DNA of 38,316 nt from Acinetobacter lactucae (GCF_013344765.1 NZ_JABVBF010000009.1:1-38316); one strand, 5' to 3'. Numbered from the stretch's first letter, positions 1 through 8,822 are shown. The notes: a model not told the origin generated them from the letters alone. Made by a program: numbers and translations.

Positions 1-118
1 TATTTACACTTATATAAAAAGTTCATAATAAAATACAAAAACAATAATTTTAATCATAAAGTAAATGCTGCATATTCATTCAATCGAATAACAAATTATG
101 AGCAATTGAGGAAAGATC

Positions 119-760
119 ATGACTCTACGATTAGGAGATACTGCTCCCGATTTTCAACAAGAATCGAGTGAAGGCACCATTAATTTTTATGATTTTTTAG
201 GGGATAGTTGGGGAATCTTATTTTCACATCCAGCCGACTATACTCCGGTATGTACAACTGAGTTAGGTTATACAGCAAAATTAAAAGATGAATTTACGAA
301 GCGTAATGTTAAAGCGATTGCTTTGTCTGTAGACGATGTAGAGTCGCACAAAGGCTGGATCAACGATATTAATGAAACACAAAATACAACTGTCAACTTT
401 CCCATCATTGCGGATAAAGACCGTAAAGTATCTGAGCTCTATGGTTTCATCCACCCTAACGCCAGTGAAACTCTGACAGTACGTTCATTAGTGATTATCG
501 ATCCTAATAAAAAAGTCCGCTTAATCATTACCTACCCTGCTTCGACTGGCCGAAATTTTAATGAAGTCTTACGTGTTGTTGATTCCTTACAATTAACAGA
601 TAAGCATAAAGTTGCTACACCTGCGAACTGGCAGCAAGGTGAAGATGTCGTTATTGTGCCATCACTTAAAGATGAAGAAGAAATTAAACAACGTTTCCCT
701 AAAGGCTATACGGCTGTTAAACCTTATTTACGCCTCACGCCACAGCCTGAGCAAGATTAA
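119..760 (+). CDS. 1-Cys peroxiredoxin (Prx6 family)
   Basis: Thiol peroxidase that reduces hydrogen peroxide and organic hydroperoxides in the cytoplasm. The active-site block HPADYTPVCTTE is visible at residues 37-48, with the peroxidatic cysteine at C45, T42 before it, and the conserved arginine probably R122 (TVRSLVIID). C45 is the only cysteine in the 213 residues, so there is no resolving cysteine; this, the length and the long C-terminal arm (YPASTGRNFNEVLRVVDSLQ) fit the Prx6/1-Cys class rather than AhpC. The ATG is preceded by GAGGAA at good spacing. The gene stands alone, with an AT-rich upstream region and a hairpin overlapping its stop codon. No clear OxyR site was recognised. Family assignment is secure; the physiological reductant is unknown. 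Confidence 0.93.
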   Translation: MTLRLGDTAPDFQQESSEGTINFYDFLGDSWGILFSHPADYTPVCTTELGYTAKLKDEFTKRNVKAIALSVDDVESHKGWINDINETQNTTVNFPIIADKDRKVSELYGFIHPNASETLTVRSLVIIDPNKKVRLIITYPASTGRNFNEVLRVVDSLQLTDKHKVATPANWQQGEDVVIVPSLKDEEEIKQRFPKGYTAVKPYLRLTPQPEQD

Positions 761-782
761 AGCCTTTAAAAAGGCTTTAATC
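755..782 (+). terminator. hairpin at the peroxiredoxin stop codon
   Basis: Near-perfect 28-nt palindrome with 13-bp arms (GATTAAAGCCTTT and its complement) around a 2-nt centre. It includes the TAA stop. There is no long T-run after it, so it may act more as a 3' stability hairpin than an efficient terminator; a canonical terminator follows at 836. Confidence 0.5.
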
Positions 783-835
783 GAAGCGCAAGACAAGCGA
801 AGCGCGTAGGTAGAAGTTGATTAAATATCACACCC

Positions 836-866
836 AAAAAAGCCATCGATAGTGATGGCTTTTTTA
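836..866. terminator. rho-independent terminator
   Basis: AAAAAAGCCATC, loop GATAGT, GATGGCTTTTTT: a 12-bp stem followed by Ts. It separates the peroxiredoxin gene from the hydrolase gene downstream. The A/T symmetry would let it work in both directions. Confidence 0.85.
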
Positions 867-944
867 TTTATGTATTGAATACTCATGGTTTTTATTGTTC
901 AGATCAGTTATAACTCGAAGCGATTCGGTAAAAAAATAAAAATC

Positions 945-1757
945 ATGATTTATAAAATTCATCATTTAAAGTGTGGCAGCATGTGCCCAGTTTGTGCCCC
1001 CTTATTTGGACAAAAAGGCTTCCGAGCCGAGGTAATCTGTCATTGTATTCTGGTTGAAACTGATCGGGGCTTAGTGCTTATCGATACGGGCTTTGGCTTA
1101 CAAGATTATTTACATATGAAGCAGCGCCTAGGGTCATTAGTTAAACGCTTAGGCAACATTGAGCATAATCTTGAATTTAGTGCAATCCAACAAATCCAAA
1201 AGCTTGGGTTTAGCCCCAAAGATGTACAGCACATCTTTGTCACTCATCTTGATTTTGATCATGCAGGTGGAATTTCAGATTTTCCTCATGCCACAGTCCA
1301 TGTTTTAGCGGCAGAATATAACGCAGCTCAACTTCCAAACTTTAAGGGAAAACTTCGCTATCGAACCAATCAATATAAAGATCATCGATATTGGAATTTT
1401 GTTGAATATCAACAAGGTGAAGCATGGTTCAACCTCGAAAAAGTAAAAGGTTTTCCGCTGTTTCAAGAAGAAATTTTAATGGTGCCACTGTTGGGACATT
1501 CGGCTGGACATTGCGGTATTGCCATAAAGCAACCAAATCAATGGTTATTATTTTGTGGAGATGCCTACTACTCACACCTAGAGTTAAACCCTAAAAATAA
1601 ATTAAGATCACTTGGGTTGGTGGAAAAAACATTTGCAGAAGATAATGAAAAACGTCTTTTTAACCTCAAACGCTTACAGCATTTGGCTCAACATGAACCA
1701 ATGATTGAAATAATTTGTGCTCACGACCCTGATGAGCTTAGACGGTATCAAACATGA
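945..1757 (+). CDS. metallo-beta-lactamase-fold hydrolase
   Basis: Predicted Zn-dependent hydrolase of the MBL superfamily, lactonase/glyoxalase II-like in layout; substrate unknown. Motifs from the start used here: IDTGFG near residues 46-51, HLDFDHAGG at 101-109 (an HxDxDH form of the usual HxHxDH motif), GHSAGHCGI, FCGDAYYS and a late histidine in CAHDPDEL. The reading frame extends upstream to an ATG at 885. I prefer 945 because homologous MBL proteins begin close to this strand (IYKIHHLKCG) and the 20 extra residues look non-coding, but neither start has a good ribosome-binding site. The stop overlaps the start of the next gene by 4 bp (ATGA), so the two are translationally coupled. Confidence 0.85.
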   Translation: MIYKIHHLKCGSMCPVCAPLFGQKGFRAEVICHCILVETDRGLVLIDTGFGLQDYLHMKQRLGSLVKRLGNIEHNLEFSAIQQIQKLGFSPKDVQHIFVTHLDFDHAGGISDFPHATVHVLAAEYNAAQLPNFKGKLRYRTNQYKDHRYWNFVEYQQGEAWFNLEKVKGFPLFQEEILMVPLLGHSAGHCGIAIKQPNQWLLFCGDAYYSHLELNPKNKLRSLGLVEKTFAEDNEKRLFNLKRLQHLAQHEPMIEIICAHDPDELRRYQT

Positions 1758-2335
1758 AGAAATTATCGCTCCTTACACTTGTCATCTGTATAAATTTACA
1801 AGGGTGTATGCAGCACGAAAGTATTGCTCATGAGCATCGACCACAAGATTGGGGAAGCTTAGTTTCTCAGACTCATAATTTTTATCAAATTAGTAATGAT
1901 GTTTATCGCAGTGAACAACCTGATGCTGCAATGATTTCAGAATTAAAGAATAATCAAATTGGAACCATTATTAATTTAAGAGCCAAAGACGCAGATACTT
2001 TAGTTTTTAAAAATGAAAATTTTAATCTTGTGCATATTCCTATCAACACTTGGGCAATTGATCGACAAGATCTCTTAGAAGTCATGCAGCAAATCAAAAT
2101 TGCCAAGCAGAATGATCAGCGCGTTTTATTGCATTGCTACCATGGTTCAGATCGTACAGGCGCCAGTGTTGCCATGTATCGCATTATTTTTGAAAATTGG
2201 GCAATTGATGATGCGGTTAAAGAAATGAAGCAAGGTGGTTATGGCTATCATATTATTTGGAAGAATATTGACCGTTTATTTACGCCTGAAAATGTAAGAT
2301 GGATTCAGCAGCAACTGTCGAATTCCACTAGCTAA
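1754..2335 (+). CDS. lipoprotein of the dual-specificity/tyrosine phosphatase family
   Basis: Predicted cysteine phosphatase with the CX5R signature in HCYHGSDRTG (nucleophile C128, arginine R134). An upstream IINLRAKD strand and the GxxxxYR segment after the P-loop fit the DSP/PTP fold. The N-terminus is a lipoprotein signal with lipobox LQGC (C18), so the mature protein should be anchored on the outer face of a membrane. This is a gene of 193 aa with no extra domains. Its ATG overlaps the stop of the MBL hydrolase gene. The substrate cannot be read from the sequence; a periplasmic phosphate ester, or a role in envelope or polysaccharide chemistry, is possible. Fold confidence is high; function is open. 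Confidence 0.85.
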   Translation: MKKLSLLTLVICINLQGCMQHESIAHEHRPQDWGSLVSQTHNFYQISNDVYRSEQPDAAMISELKNNQIGTIINLRAKDADTLVFKNENFNLVHIPINTWAIDRQDLLEVMQQIKIAKQNDQRVLLHCYHGSDRTGASVAMYRIIFENWAIDDAVKEMKQGGYGYHIIWKNIDRLFTPENVRWIQQQLSNSTS

Positions 2336-2374
2336 AGACTGGATTGCTTTTGTATGCAAATGCAATTATTAGGC

Positions 2375-2410
2375 AAATAAGTTGGCCCAATCACCAACTT
2401 ATTTCTTGTT
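2375..2410 (+). terminator. terminator after the MBL-phosphatase pair
   Basis: AAATAAGTTGG, 8-nt loop, CCAACTTATTT (11-bp stem, 2375-2404), followed by a T-rich tail. It lies 39 bp after the phosphatase stop. Confidence 0.6.
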
Positions 2411-2480
2411 TTCATTCTTATCAATTACATCCAAAAATACACATTTAAAGATAGATAATCATCAAAAATATGATTTAACT

Positions 2481-3416
2481 TTATGATTTTCCCAAAGCGG
2501 CGTTGCTGAGTAATATCTTCAAAATCTCAGAATCACCACCATCACTGTCTGTCACTAATAAAAAGACTTCACCATCAGATCTCGACTCGAACCAAGTAAT
2601 CCCTTCAACCTTGATTGGCAATGCCTGTCCTTTCGCATCTTGAATCAAATGAGTCGCTAAAGCTTTACCATCAGGCGAAAACACCAAGATAAAACTTCCT
2701 AAGACAGCACCGTCATCATAGGTATTGAGTGTTTGTTCGACTGTAGCTGTAGCAACAATCAAATTTTTATCTGCTAAAAAACAAGCATCTGAAATGCCGC
2801 TTGCTGAACCTTCAAGCTCAGCTAAGCTCAGTTTAAGCGAATGTATAAGTGCATTTGCCAAGGATTTCCCTGCTTGGATTTTGATTAGATCAAAGACTAA
2901 AACCCCATGATGGAGATTTATGTTACCACGTTGAAAAATATACAAATAACGATGGTCTGAACAAATGGCTTCTATATTGAGATCAGCCCCGCCTGTTAAT
3001 TCAACCTGGTGCTGCAAAAAATCATAATCAACCGCTTCCAAGAAAGTTTTGACCTGATCATTAGCAGGGTTATAGAGTAATGCTCGTTTTCGCTTTTCTG
3101 TAGAACCCGAGCCCATCACCAAAAGCTGTAATTGTCCATCCCAACTTATGGAGGTTAAAGCTTCAAAATCAGGCTTCTGTTCTTTGCTTAATGCACTTAG
3201 CGGTATTTGCTCTGAAGGATCAAATAACGGAATTTTTTCAAAGACCGTTGCATCGGCCATGTTCTGGGTTCGATTGATTCTTAATAAATAAGGGAGATTA
3301 TCACCAACAAAATAAACATCCTCCCCCACACAAGCAACTCCAGACAGTGCGCTAATCACTGAATCATGTGCAAAAACAAATTTTTCTAATATTTTGATCG
3401 TTATATTCATCTTCAA
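2481..3416 (-). CDS. conserved hypothetical protein, beta-propeller-like
   Basis: A 311-aa protein with no signal peptide. It is built of repeated beta-rich segments with paired hydrophobic strands and Asp/Gly turns (VYFVGDNLPYLLRI, LQLLVMGSGSTEKRKRALLY, LYIFQRGNINLHHGVLVFDL, EGITWFESRSDGEVFLLVTDSDGGDSE is the last blade-like stretch). This pattern suggests a propeller-like or SMP-30-like fold. I believe such proteins are catalogued as DUF6929, but could not check this. Function unknown. It is followed on the same strand by nothing related and preceded by the SPOR-protein gene, which ends 81 bp upstream, so it may be a tail gene of that operon or have its own promoter. Confidence 0.75.
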   Translation of the reverse strand: MKMNITIKILEKFVFAHDSVISALSGVACVGEDVYFVGDNLPYLLRINRTQNMADATVFEKIPLFDPSEQIPLSALSKEQKPDFEALTSISWDGQLQLLVMGSGSTEKRKRALLYNPANDQVKTFLEAVDYDFLQHQVELTGGADLNIEAICSDHRYLYIFQRGNINLHHGVLVFDLIKIQAGKSLANALIHSLKLSLAELEGSASGISDACFLADKNLIVATATVEQTLNTYDDGAVLGSFILVFSPDGKALATHLIQDAKGQALPIKVEGITWFESRSDGEVFLLVTDSDGGDSEILKILLSNAALGKS

Positions 3417-3497
3417 GCCCCCCTATTGAATGGAACACTCCTCATAAGAATACAGCATTTGAAGTGTTCCTGATTTGATTTAGAGGTTGATCAGCCG

Positions 3498-4550
3498 TTA
3501 TCGCTGATCAAGTGGCACCCAGTCAATTACCCATGCTGATTTCATGTTTAAACTTGAATCAGAAGTAATTTTCTTACGAGCAGCATCTGCTGTATCACGG
3601 TCTTTTGCAGGTCCAACCATGATACGAATACCCTTACTGGTTGGGCTTGTAGTTACCTTATAGCCTTTAGCCCGTAATTTAGAAACAACCGCATCTGCAT
3701 TTGCTTGGTTAGCAGCCAAAGCCACTTGAACCATCCACTTTTTATCGCCATTTTCCAGCAATTCACGCGCTTTTTCAGCTTCAGCTTTTTTCTCAGCGTC
3801 CGCTTTTCGTTTAGCATCAGAGGCTTTTTTATCAGCTTCTGCTTGACGTTTGACTTCGGCTGCTTTCTTGTCTGCTTCTGCTTGACGCTTCGCTTCTGCA
3901 GCCTTTTTATCTGCTTCTGCCTGTCGTTTTGCTTCAGCTGCTTTCTTGTCAGCTTCCACTTGGCGTTTTGCTTCAGTTGCTTTCTTGTCAGCTTCCGCTT
4001 GACGCTTAGCATCAGCCGCTTTTTTGTCTGCTTCTGCTTGGCGTTTGGCTTCAGCTGCTTTTTTCTCTGCATCTAGTTTTGCAGTATCAGTTGTTTTACT
4101 CACCGTATTGGTTTGCTGGTTTTTCGCTTTCGCCTCACCCACTAACTCCGGTGGAATATTATCTGAACTTTCTTGAGCCGCTGTACGGCGCGCATTAATC
4201 GCAGCGTACTCTGCTGCAGCTTTACGAGCGGCATCAGCTTCAGCTTGCTGCTGCATTGCTAAAAACTCAGCTGCACGTGCCTCTTGCTCAGCAACAGCCT
4301 TTTCACGCGCACGGCGCTGTTCTTCAAGCAAACGTTTTTCAGTTTCAACATCAACCGCAAGAGGTTGTAGTTGTACCATTTGCCCTTCAGTTGTCTGTTT
4401 TGGTTTAGTTTGAGTTTTTGGCGATGTGGATGCGGATGGTTGAGCTTCAACCTGTTTTATTTCCTCATTTCCTTTTAGAAGTAATGCTGCCAATAAAACA
4501 CCACCTCCTAGTAAAACAACGCCACCCATCCAGCGTTGTTTGTTATTCAT
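3498..4550 (-). CDS. SPOR-domain protein with Lys/Ala-rich repeats (DedD-like)
   Basis: Predicted inner-membrane protein whose C-terminal SPOR domain would bind denuded septal peptidoglycan. Order: a short cytoplasmic N-terminus, one membrane segment near residues 7-26, a linker, a charged helical stalk with about seven 13-residue repeats of the type KRQAEADKKAAEA (residues 161-257), and the SPOR domain at about 270-347 (WMVQVALAANQANADAVVSK through WVIDW). The longest frame begins at a TTG at 4574, but the ATG at 4550 has GGAAGA at ideal spacing and overlaps the folC stop as ATGA, so 4550 is used (350 aa). In Pseudomonas the same folC-SPOR order is followed by cvpA and purF, which are absent here. 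The stalk resembles TolA. Confidence 0.88.
   Translation of the reverse strand: MNNKQRWMGGVVLLGGGVLLAALLLKGNEEIKQVEAQPSASTSPKTQTKPKQTTEGQMVQLQPLAVDVETEKRLLEEQRRAREKAVAEQEARAAEFLAMQQQAEADAARKAAAEYAAINARRTAAQESSDNIPPELVGEAKAKNQQTNTVSKTTDTAKLDAEKKAAEAKRQAEADKKAADAKRQAEADKKATEAKRQVEADKKAAEAKRQAEADKKAAEAKRQAEADKKAAEVKRQAEADKKASDAKRKADAEKKAEAEKARELLENGDKKWMVQVALAANQANADAVVSKLRAKGYKVTTSPTSKGIRIMVGPAKDRDTADAARKKITSDSSLNMKSAWVIDWVPLDQR
3780..4072 (-). repeat. tandem 39-bp coding repeats in the SPOR protein
   Basis: About seven copies of a 39-bp unit encode the 13-residue KRQAEADKKAAEA-type repeat. The protein copies are much more alike than the DNA copies (mixed AAA/AAG, GCT/GCA, CGT/CGC). The repeats create long antisense and shifted open frames that are not genes. 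Copy number could vary between strains. Confidence 0.85.
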
Positions 4551-5833
4551 TGACATTCTTCCAAATACTCCCAAATCGCTTCTAAAGTATGAAACGAACC
4601 ACAGGCCAAAATCAGCTGATTGTTATTTGTTTGCTCAAGCGCTGATTTAAAAGCCTCTTTGATATTGCCATATTGTTGTACTGTCTGGCCTTGCAAGGCA
4701 TCATTGAGTTGCTGAATCGGTGCAGCACGCGGCACATTCAATTCAGCAATTTTCCAATGTAAAACAGTAGGTTTCAATAAATCGACTACTGATTTTATAT
4801 CTTTATCTGCCAGCATTGAAAATACTGCGACAACTTCTGTGTACTGTTTATTGTATTCTAAGAAATTTCGCAATTGCTTTAACAAAAATTCAACACCATG
4901 TGGATTGTGTCCGGCATCAAAAATGACCGTCTTCCCATCCACTTGACGCTGTTCAAAACGTCCAGCTAAGCAAGCAGTTTGAATACCTTTTTCTAATGCT
5001 GACTGAGAAATCTCAAGTCCGCTATTTAAAATGGCAGCAACCGCCCCAGCAATATTTTCAATCGCTAATGTACCTAACGGAAGTTTTAAAGTGGTTCCTT
5101 CCGAAGCAAAGTACCAGTTTTGTCCATCATCTGCGAGCTTATAAAAATAATCACGATTAACGGTATATAACTCTGCTTGTGTACTTTGTGCCTTATCTTG
5201 AATTGCTTGCGGTAATTGTTGCTCACCCGCAAAGATAACTGGAATATGTGGACGAATAATACCTGCTTTTTCAAAAGCAATTTTTTCGATGGTATCGCCT
5301 AACCAGTCTGTGTGATCTAGGCCAATATTAGTAATCACTGCAATGTCGGGATCAATCACATTGACGACATCTAAACGCCCGCCCAAACCGACTTCGAGCA
5401 CCCATACATCACATTGTTGTTGTTTAAAAATAACAAAAGCAGCCAAAGTGGTTGCTTCAAAAAAAGATAAGCTTAAATCACAATCGCGACGAGCCTGATC
5501 GACTTGAACAAAAGCATCAATCAGACTTTGATCATCGACTTCAACTCCACCTAATTTGACTCGCTCATTAAAACGATAGATATGCGGTGACTGATATAGT
5601 CCAACTTTATAACCCTGTGCGTTTAATATCGCAGCCAGTGTGGTTGTAGTTGAGCCTTTACCATTCGTTCCGGCTACTGTAAAAACTTTAGCATTAGGCT
5701 GAGTCACACCCAGCTTTTCTGCAACAGGAATTACACGTTCCAGTCCAAGATCTATCCCTGTAACGTGAACATGGCTCCAATAATTGAGCCATGTATCTAA
5801 AGAGTCTATTGAAAGTGGAGCTTGTTGGTTCAA
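4547..5833 (-). CDS. folC: bifunctional dihydrofolate synthase / folylpolyglutamate synthase
   Basis: Cytoplasmic Mur-ligase-family enzyme that adds L-glutamate to dihydropteroate and then to tetrahydrofolates. The P-loop VAGTNGKGSTTTTLAAIL is at residues 53-70, followed by SPHIYRFNERV, the EVGLGGRLDVVNVI block, NIGLDHTDWLG, and the C-terminal FDAGHNPHG motif. Its 428 aa are normal for the family. The start is a TTG that overlaps the accD stop (TTGA), with no ATG nearby, so the non-standard start is probably real. It lies third in the trpA-accD-folC-SPOR chain. Gene identity is secure. Confidence 0.97.
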   Translation of the reverse strand: MNQQAPLSIDSLDTWLNYWSHVHVTGIDLGLERVIPVAEKLGVTQPNAKVFTVAGTNGKGSTTTTLAAILNAQGYKVGLYQSPHIYRFNERVKLGGVEVDDQSLIDAFVQVDQARRDCDLSLSFFEATTLAAFVIFKQQQCDVWVLEVGLGGRLDVVNVIDPDIAVITNIGLDHTDWLGDTIEKIAFEKAGIIRPHIPVIFAGEQQLPQAIQDKAQSTQAELYTVNRDYFYKLADDGQNWYFASEGTTLKLPLGTLAIENIAGAVAAILNSGLEISQSALEKGIQTACLAGRFEQRQVDGKTVIFDAGHNPHGVEFLLKQLRNFLEYNKQYTEVVAVFSMLADKDIKSVVDLLKPTVLHWKIAELNVPRAAPIQQLNDALQGQTVQQYGNIKEAFKSALEQTNNNQLILACGSFHTLEAIWEYLEECQ

Positions 5834-6726
5834 GGTAAGTTCATCAATTTCGATACAAGTCGAGATACAGTATCACGTAAAGCATGACGATGAACAATCT
5901 GATCGATTACACCATGATCAAGCAAATATTCAGCACGTTGGAACGGTTCTTCCAAAGTCTCACGTACAGTCTGCTCAATTACACGTTTACCAGCAAAGCC
6001 AATCATCGCTTTAGGTTCAGCAATATGAATATCACCCAACATTGCTAAAGAAGCTGTTACACCACCATACACAGGATGTGTTAACACCACGATATACGGT
6101 AAGCCAGCATCTTTTAATTTTTGAATCGCAGCAGAAGTACGCGCCATTTGCATAAGCGACAACATACCTTCTTGCATACGTGCGCCACCAGAAGCTGCAA
6201 AACAGATTAATGGTTGACGTTTTTCAATTGCAAGCTCGGCAGCCTGTACAAAACGGTCACCTACAACCGTACCCATTGAGCCGCCCATAAAGTCGAACTC
6301 AAAAGCACATGCAATCATATCTACACCATTTAAGTTACCTTGCATGGCAATTAATGCTTCCGTTTCACCAGTTTTGCTTTGCGCTTCACGCATACGATCT
6401 GGATACGGTTTAGAGTCAACAAACTTTAATGGATCTTTCGCACTAAATTCTTGACCCAATTCAGTTACAACATTATCGAAGAACCAGTTCAAGCGGTCAC
6501 GAGCTTTCATTCGTAAGTGTTCATCACATTGCGGACAAACATAGGCATTGAAAGATATTGCTGTACGTGTCACTAGTGCATGACATTCAGGACATTCAAT
6601 CGTTGGCTCAGTAAATGTTGCTTTGAGAATTTGTTGCTCATCTGCGACTTCAATACCTGGAACCGGACGTTTTGTCCATGGTGTCGAAGGGCTAAGAACT
6701 TTCCCTGGTTTCACTTCTTGATTCAT
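5830..6726 (-). CDS. accD: acetyl-CoA carboxylase carboxyltransferase subunit beta
   Basis: Beta subunit of the carboxyltransferase half of acetyl-CoA carboxylase, which makes malonyl-CoA for fatty-acid synthesis together with AccA. The N-terminal zinc ribbon is intact: C45-x2-C48 and C64-x2-C67. The crotonase-like carboxyltransferase core follows, with FDFMGGSMGTVVGDRF, AASGGARMQEG and HPVYGGVTASLAM. At 298 aa the length is typical. The ATG overlaps the trpA stop (ATGA) and the accD stop overlaps the folC start, so all three are translationally coupled. The accD-folC pairing is widespread in gamma-proteobacteria. Confidence 0.98.
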   Translation of the reverse strand: MNQEVKPGKVLSPSTPWTKRPVPGIEVADEQQILKATFTEPTIECPECHALVTRTAISFNAYVCPQCDEHLRMKARDRLNWFFDNVVTELGQEFSAKDPLKFVDSKPYPDRMREAQSKTGETEALIAMQGNLNGVDMIACAFEFDFMGGSMGTVVGDRFVQAAELAIEKRQPLICFAASGGARMQEGMLSLMQMARTSAAIQKLKDAGLPYIVVLTHPVYGGVTASLAMLGDIHIAEPKAMIGFAGKRVIEQTVRETLEEPFQRAEYLLDHGVIDQIVHRHALRDTVSRLVSKLMNLP

Positions 6727-7526
6727 ACTAACTCATCGAGCGCTGCTCGAAGCTCCTTGACTTTACTCACCGTCTGTTCAACAGCGTCATCCGCTGCCAA
6801 CGTTGCAAAATTTTTAACGAAAGCACTACCTACAATCACGGCATCAGCAACATTACCCATTGCTTTTGCTGAAGCGGCATCACTAATACCAAAACCAACA
6901 CCCACTGGAATATTAGTGGCATTTTTGATTTTTTGAATACGCGCAGCAGCTTCTGCCGTATCAAGTGTTGCTGCTCCAGTTACACCCTTAAGTGAAACGT
7001 AGTAAATAAAACCACTTGCCTGATTTGTCACATGTTGAATGCGTTGATCTGTAGAAGTTGGCGCAAGTAAGAAAATTTGGTCCATATCATGTTGTTTCAA
7101 CACAGCACCAAACTCTTTTGACTCTTCTGGTGGTAAATCCACAAGTAATAAGCCATCTACACCACATTGTTTCGCATGAGAAACAAACCTCTCGTAACCA
7201 ATTACTTCAACCGGATTTAGATAACCCATTAAGACAACAGGTGTTTCCTGATCCTGCTCACGGAACTCTTTTACCATGTTGAGTGCATCCAACGTATTGG
7301 TCCCTGCTGCAAGCGCACGTTCAGCTGCAAGCGCAATTACCGGACCATCAGCCATTGGATCTGAAAATGGTAGACCAAGCTCAATGACATCTACTCCTGC
7401 CGCAACCATTTTATGCAGTAACGGAACCGTTACTTGTGGCTGTGGATCACCCGCCATAACATAAGATACAAGCGCTTTACGTTGTTGGGACTTAAGCTTT
7501 TCAAAACGGGTGGCAAGACGTGACAT
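6723..7526 (-). CDS. trpA: tryptophan synthase alpha chain
   Basis: Cleaves indole-3-glycerol phosphate to indole and glyceraldehyde-3-phosphate; the indole passes to TrpB. The TIM-barrel signature VIELGLPFSDPMADGPVI holds the catalytic Glu and Asp. The phosphate-binding end YYVSLKGVTGA and VGVGFGISDA is present. At 267 aa it is full length. The gene heads a coupled operon with accD, folC and the SPOR gene, about 3.9 kb away from trpB, with four unrelated genes between. The 246 bp upstream (7527-7772) hold an AAGGA-type ribosome-binding site but no gene; no trp attenuator or leader peptide was recognised. Confidence 0.98.
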   Translation of the reverse strand: MSRLATRFEKLKSQQRKALVSYVMAGDPQPQVTVPLLHKMVAAGVDVIELGLPFSDPMADGPVIALAAERALAAGTNTLDALNMVKEFREQDQETPVVLMGYLNPVEVIGYERFVSHAKQCGVDGLLLVDLPPEESKEFGAVLKQHDMDQIFLLAPTSTDQRIQHVTNQASGFIYYVSLKGVTGAATLDTAEAAARIQKIKNATNIPVGVGFGISDAASAKAMGNVADAVIVGSAFVKNFATLAADDAVEQTVSKVKELRAALDELV

Positions 7527-7772
7527 AGGGTTGTGCTTTCCTTGAATTATTTAAAATTGAGGAGTTGTTTGTAGAAATACAAGAACATCGCATTTTAACG
7601 CTATTTTTTGTCCATTGAACAGGTCTAACGTTATGGCGATATTCGATTGTATGATTCATACAACCCATGGCGTACATTTATCAATATTTTGAAACTTTTC
7701 TCAATGATCAAAGCTTCCTATTTTCGAGCCATTATTAGTTCGCAGTATGAGCAAAAAATCGCCACTCAAAGT

Positions 7773-8822
7773 TTATTCATCAATATTTTTATGGGCGAGT
7801 TTCAATTCCCTTTTTCGTGTGAGTAAAGTTTGTCCTGTCAAATTTTTATGAGCCCGTGCAAGTGCCGACTGATCCGAATATCCTAACTGTTCAGCAATTG
7901 TGGTGAGGCTTTCATTTTGATGAAGTAATATTTCACAGCGTTTCATGCGTTCAGCATCTAAAATTAATTTAAATGAAGTGTTTAACGACTGAAGTTGGCG
8001 CTGCAAACTTCGTACTGAAATATTCAACTCGATAGCAATATCTTCTATTTTAGGGGCTTGTTGCTTGTGTTTTAAATATTCATGAACAATCCAATGTATC
8101 TGCTGAGCTAAATCTATATGTAATTTGCGTTGAGCCAATGCTTCTTCTGCCTGTTTCACCAAAAGTTGCATTAAGGTTGGGTCTGCATAACGAGGGCGGA
8201 CACTCAATCCTTCACTTGCAAAAGTTAATGCATAGTAAGGTTGCTCAAATGATAATTTGCATTGAAAGAAACGCTGATAGTGTACTAATGCACCACGGGA
8301 GTGGTGCACAAATTCAACATGCTGCAAGAGAAAATCATGGAAAGGGGCAATTTGTTTAGCAAGCTGTACCATAGCCGCTAAAGTTAGCTCACAAAGTATA
8401 ATATTACTGGCATCCACCAATGGCCAATACAAACGAATTCTTGAAGCATCTTGTTCAATTTGCATAGGCACCACTTGCTCACCGTCAATTACTAGACGAT
8501 GAAACTTCATGACATATTCAAGAACCTCCGCGAAGCTGCCACTTCTAGAAGCCATATAACCTAATACACCAAAATTGGCAGGTGTAATACAAGTTGCCAT
8601 TTCTAGGACTAAATTAGAAACTTGCAGTCGGGTTTCAGTCAGTTCAAAAAGCTCAAGAAAAAAAGTTAAAGAAGATTGTGCATCTATAGATGAAGCTAAA
8701 ATATTTTGAATTTGGCGGGTCTGAATATCTGTTAGATTTAATTCCTGCCAATCAATCCCTTTTCCTTTTAGATAAGTATCCCACAGATAAAAATAACCAT
8801 TTGAAATCGTAAAATCCTGCAT
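7773..8822 (-). CDS. AraC-family transcriptional regulator
   Basis: A 349-aa regulator with an N-terminal ligand-sensing domain of the Arabinose_bd/OruR type and a C-terminal double helix-turn-helix at about residues 255-345. The first HTH is IAIELNISVRSLQRQL; the second is IAEQLGYSDQSALARAHKNLTG. Members of this class often sense amino-acid or fatty-acid-like ligands, but the inducer cannot be inferred. The start is supported by AAGGA seven bases upstream. It diverges from the ferritin-like hydrolase gene at 8914, which is its most likely target. Confidence 0.92.
   Translation of the reverse strand: MQDFTISNGYFYLWDTYLKGKGIDWQELNLTDIQTRQIQNILASSIDAQSSLTFFLELFELTETRLQVSNLVLEMATCITPANFGVLGYMASRSGSFAEVLEYVMKFHRLVIDGEQVVPMQIEQDASRIRLYWPLVDASNIILCELTLAAMVQLAKQIAPFHDFLLQHVEFVHHSRGALVHYQRFFQCKLSFEQPYYALTFASEGLSVRPRYADPTLMQLLVKQAEEALAQRKLHIDLAQQIHWIVHEYLKHKQQAPKIEDIAIELNISVRSLQRQLQSLNTSFKLILDAERMKRCEILLHQNESLTTIAEQLGYSDQSALARAHKNLTGQTLLTRKRELKLAHKNIDE

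Noticed and set aside
782..805. Direct repeat CGAAGCGC (782-789 and 798-805)
   Set aside because: Too short, only two copies, no matching structure.
3653..4076. Overlapping frames on both strands of the SPOR repeats
   Set aside because: They arise from the 39-bp repeats in other frames (Lys/Gln-rich and Phe/Cys-rich translations).
7667..7738. Short ATG frame in the gap between trpA and araC
   Set aside because: About 23 codons, no ribosome-binding site, no conserved-looking content.
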